Shown: positions 7,317-9,046 of the stretch, piece by piece
Numbering within the stretch: the first letter of the stretch is position 1
How the letters are laid out: the number at the start of each line of letters is the position of its first letter
The notes under the pieces: model-generated
The model's database searches: none
What the model saw: the letters and a program-made list of their open reading frames with translations, nothing else
Told to the model about the DNA's origin: nothing
Made by a program: the position numbers and the translations under genes
Origin: Gammaproteobacteria bacterium TMED92
GTDB lineage: Bacteria > Pseudomonadota > Gammaproteobacteria > Pseudomonadales > Azotimanducaceae
DNA length: 9,046 nucleotides
NCBI GenBank assembly: GCA_002170355.2
Contig: NHET02000116.1
Span: 5,410-14,455, forward strand
Direction: 5' to 3'

Positions 7317-7330
7317 AATTGGCCCCAATT
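7317..7330. repeat. 14-bp inverted repeat between divergent dnaX and phosphodiesterase genes
   Basis: AATTGG-CC-CCAATT is a perfect six-base inverted repeat with a two-base centre, lying in the 51-bp spacer between the divergent starts. It is 11 bases before the phosphodiesterase ATG and 26 bases before the dnaX ATG. The position would suit an operator acting on one or both genes, but no known regulator consensus is recognised, and six-base arms can occur by chance. I could not assign promoter boxes in this short spacer with confidence. Confidence 0.3.
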
Positions 7331-7341
7331 CGTTACACAAG

Positions 7342-8073
7342 ATGTCATTTCGCGCGTTACTAGACTCAACTAACTTGCTGGTTATTGGCCACCGCGGAGC
7401 TGCGGGATTAGAAGCAGAGAACACCTTGCCGAGCTTTGGCCGGGCGGTGGATCTTCAATGTCACGCTATAGAACTCGATGTTCAACGCAGCAAGCAGGTC
7501 GCAGATCAAACAACCTTATGGGTGATTCACGACGATACCGTTGACCGCACCACTAACGGCAAGGGCCGCGTCAGCTGCTTGTCTGATACAGAAATGTACA
7601 ACCTGCGCTGTGTCAACGAGGCCCAGATTCCGACCTTGCGCGATGTCTTAGACTTCGTGGTTGAACAGCCAACTGCTCCGGCAGTGAACGTGGAGTTAAA
7701 AGGCCAAGGCACTGCTGAGCACGTCGCTCGACTGATCAAAGACTACCCAGACCTTGCGTTCTTAGTGTCTTCTTTCGACCACAGCGAATTGCGCATGTTC
7801 CGCAGCATAGATTCCAGCACCGACGTGGCGCCGTTGTTCTCCAGGTGGCAAGACAACGCGGTAGCTGTTGCGCGAGAGTTATCGGCATGCTGCATTAACC
7901 TCGCCGTGCGCTCAGCAACCGAGGCGCGCTGTCGCCACATTCGGCAGCACGATTTGGCGGTACTCATTTACACAGTGAATACAGTAAGCACCGCACAACG
8001 GTTAGAAGCTATGGGGGTTGCCGGTATTTTTACCGACCGGCCCGATCGGTTTGCTCACTACTTAAGCGCCTAG
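7342..8073 (+). CDS. Glycerophosphodiester phosphodiesterase, cytoplasmic (UgpQ-like)
   Basis: The 243-residue enzyme should hydrolyse glycerophosphodiesters to glycerol-3-phosphate and an alcohol, recycling deacylated phospholipids. It shows the GDPD motifs in order: GHRGAAGLEAENTLPSF at 16-32 (catalytic H17, E24, N27), IELDVQ at 43-48 (metal ligands E44 and D46), VIHDDTVDRTTNG at 61-73 (catalytic H63), NVELKG at 116-121 (E118, K120), and the C-terminal YTVN and GIFTDRP segments. There is no signal peptide, so it acts in the cytoplasm, like UgpQ and unlike periplasmic GlpQ. It is the only plus-strand gene and stands alone, divergent from dnaX and convergent with the pspB-like gene. No good Shine-Dalgarno precedes the ATG, so translation may be weak or nearly leaderless. 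No transporter gene lies beside it. Confidence 0.93.
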   Translation: MSFRALLDSTNLLVIGHRGAAGLEAENTLPSFGRAVDLQCHAIELDVQRSKQVADQTTLWVIHDDTVDRTTNGKGRVSCLSDTEMYNLRCVNEAQIPTLRDVLDFVVEQPTAPAVNVELKGQGTAEHVARLIKDYPDLAFLVSSFDHSELRMFRSIDSSTDVAPLFSRWQDNAVAVARELSACCINLAVRSATEARCRHIRQHDLAVLIYTVNTVSTAQRLEAMGVAGIFTDRPDRFAHYLSA

Positions 8074-8120
8074 AAAACTCGCCGCCATCGCACCGCACTA
8101 GGCTAGCTGCGCGAGCGGCA

Positions 8121-8336
8121 CTACAGACGATCTAACTCCCGTTCGAGTTGATACTTTTTGTCGGTAACAATTTTCTCTAGAACTTCCACTCGGCTACGCA
8201 GCTCAGCTAATTCTTGGTTAAGCCCCTCATCGAGTCGGGAGGATCGATTGTGTCGCTTGGACTTAAAGTAGGATTCCGCTATACCGGCGCCGCATCCAAT
8301 GGCCACCACCAGAACGATCATTGTCCATAAATCCAT
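8121..8336 (-). CDS. pspB: PspB-like small membrane protein with coiled coil
   Basis: The 71-residue product has one N-terminal transmembrane helix (about residues 3-20, WTMIVLVVAIGCGAGIA), a basic stretch (KSKRHNRSSR), and a coiled coil from about 35 to the end. This is the architecture of phage-shock protein B, which with PspC senses inner-membrane stress. Sequence identity to E. coli PspB is low, so the name rests on architecture and on the neighbouring PspC gene. The C-terminus (AELR...VLEKIVTDKKYQLERELDRL) closely resembles the end of that PspC protein. The ATG at 8336 is five bases after the pspC stop, with GGAG about 12 bases upstream. Its stop is 47 bp from the convergent phosphodiesterase stop; no strong terminator hairpin is evident there. 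Confidence 0.75.
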   Translation of the reverse strand: MDLWTMIVLVVAIGCGAGIAESYFKSKRHNRSSRLDEGLNQELAELRSRVEVLEKIVTDKKYQLERELDRL

Positions 8337-8341
8337 AACGC

Positions 8342-9046
8342 TTACTGCTCCATCTTTCTCAATTCTTTCTGCAACTCGTATTGGTCTGACGTTACAAACG
8401 ATTCAATTCGACGCAAACGAAGTTCTGCTTGCGCAAAATCCGCTCGACTGTGGTTGAGCATCCTTCGCGGTGGCCAATCCGGAGCTGCTGCAACGTAATC
8501 GACTTGCGCGTGCTCACCTTGAACCGTTTCCGCCGCCTTGCCGGACTTTGCAGCTATGCGAGCTCGCCGAGCAAAGCGCCTAGAGTTTGTTCGCCCCCTG
8601 GCATAACGGCGCCGTGAGCCACCTTGGGGCGAAGTGTCCATGACAAAGTAAGCGGCTAAATAAGCCGGCAGTACAAGCGTTGGAATAAAGATAACACCGG
8701 TGACAGCGATCAGCCGCATTACCCAAGCTTCGAGCCCAAAGTAACGAGCAAAACCTGCGCAGACACCAGCAATTTTGCTGTTGGGTCCGCGATATAAATG
8801 ATCGCTGCCCGGTTGCAACCGGAACAGTCGCTCTTTAGCTCGACGCCGCTGCCGCGGTTGATATGTAACCGAATCATGGTCACGATCGCCGATCTGATCA
8901 CTTAAACGCGCTTTAGCATCGTTAATGAAAGCCGTCGCCTGGCGCAACGTTTCGTCTTTTTTTTGCCCAACCAAATCTTGCAGCGACGCCTCTAGCTGCG
9001 CGACAGCACGATAAAAATCTTCGCTCGAGCCACCGCGCTGCGGTCC
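8342..9046 (-). CDS. pspC: PspC-domain envelope stress protein, N-terminus beyond the right edge
   Basis: The frame is open from the window edge to the stop at 8342, giving at least 234 residues. It begins with a coiled-coil-like helical region (DFYRAVAQLEASLQDLV onwards), then a basic segment. The PspC domain follows at about 8800-8633: HLYRGPNSKIAGVCAGFARY, a conserved W and R, and one hydrophobic helix (about 8713-8639). After it come an Arg-rich stretch, a linker, and a C-terminal helix ending FVTSDQYELQKELRKMEQ. PspC is an inner-membrane partner of PspB in the phage-shock response. A TTG at 8974 has been considered as a start, but the coding-like helix continues upstream without a stop, and TTG has no well-spaced Shine-Dalgarno, so the true start is outside. 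At over 234 residues it is about twice the length of E. coli PspC. No pspA or pspF is visible here. Confidence 0.87.
   Translation of the reverse strand, partial: GPQRGGSSEDFYRAVAQLEASLQDLVGQKKDETLRQATAFINDAKARLSDQIGDRDHDSVTYQPRQRRRAKERLFRLQPGSDHLYRGPNSKIAGVCAGFARYFGLEAWVMRLIAVTGVIFIPTLVLPAYLAAYFVMDTSPQGGSRRRYARGRTNSRRFARRARIAAKSGKAAETVQGEHAQVDYVAAAPDWPPRRMLNHSRADFAQAELRLRRIESFVTSDQYELQKELRKMEQ

Noticed and set aside
8074..8120. Possible bidirectional terminator between the convergent phosphodiesterase and pspB-like genes
   Set aside because: Only a five-base GCCGC/GCGGC pairing with a loop of over 25 bases is visible and there is no U-tract on either side.

Overview
The window is a chromosomal segment from a Proteobacterium, most likely a marine or free-living Gammaproteobacterium. 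The diagnostic evidence is the block dnaX-ybaB-recR-rnd-ycgL-ycgN: YcgL and YcgN (UPF0260) are essentially gammaproteobacterial families, and rnd next to ycgL/ycgN is a layout known from Pseudomonas-type genomes. Base composition is moderate and looks even throughout. I saw no tRNA, rRNA, CRISPR array, transposase, integrase or attachment site. The species cannot be named from this stretch.

Layout, right to left, because almost everything is on the minus strand. (1) 8121-9046: two phage-shock-type genes, a long PspC-domain protein that runs off the right edge, then a small PspB-like protein. (2) 7342-8073: the only plus-strand gene, a glycerophosphodiester phosphodiesterase, convergent with the psp pair and divergent from dnaX across a 51-bp spacer. 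(3) 7290-2441: a tightly packed minus-strand run of dnaX, ybaB, recR, rnd, ycgL, ycgN and a small membrane protein. Four of these junctions overlap: TGATG for ybaB/recR, about 41 nt for recR/rnd, and ATGA for both rnd/ycgL and ycgL/ycgN. This suggests one translationally coupled operon joining replication (DnaX), recombinational repair (YbaB, RecR), RNA processing (RNase D) and small conserved proteins of unclear role. (4) 2233-212: after a 207-bp spacer, a MoxR-family AAA+ ATPase and a CoxE-like VWA protein, in the same reading frame and separated only by a stop codon and one sense codon; they probably form a chaperone-like pair. (5) 167-1: the start of another minus-strand gene leaving the left edge, tentatively the N-terminus of an HrpA-type helicase.

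This is mainly a housekeeping region and I do not see a clearly new system. The points most worth a second look are the reversed psp order with a C-terminal motif shared by PspB and PspC, both edge genes (the left one and the unseen N-terminus of PspC), the long recR/rnd overlap, the in-frame moxR/vwa junction, and an 11-codon open frame with a perfect Shine-Dalgarno sequence upstream of moxR.
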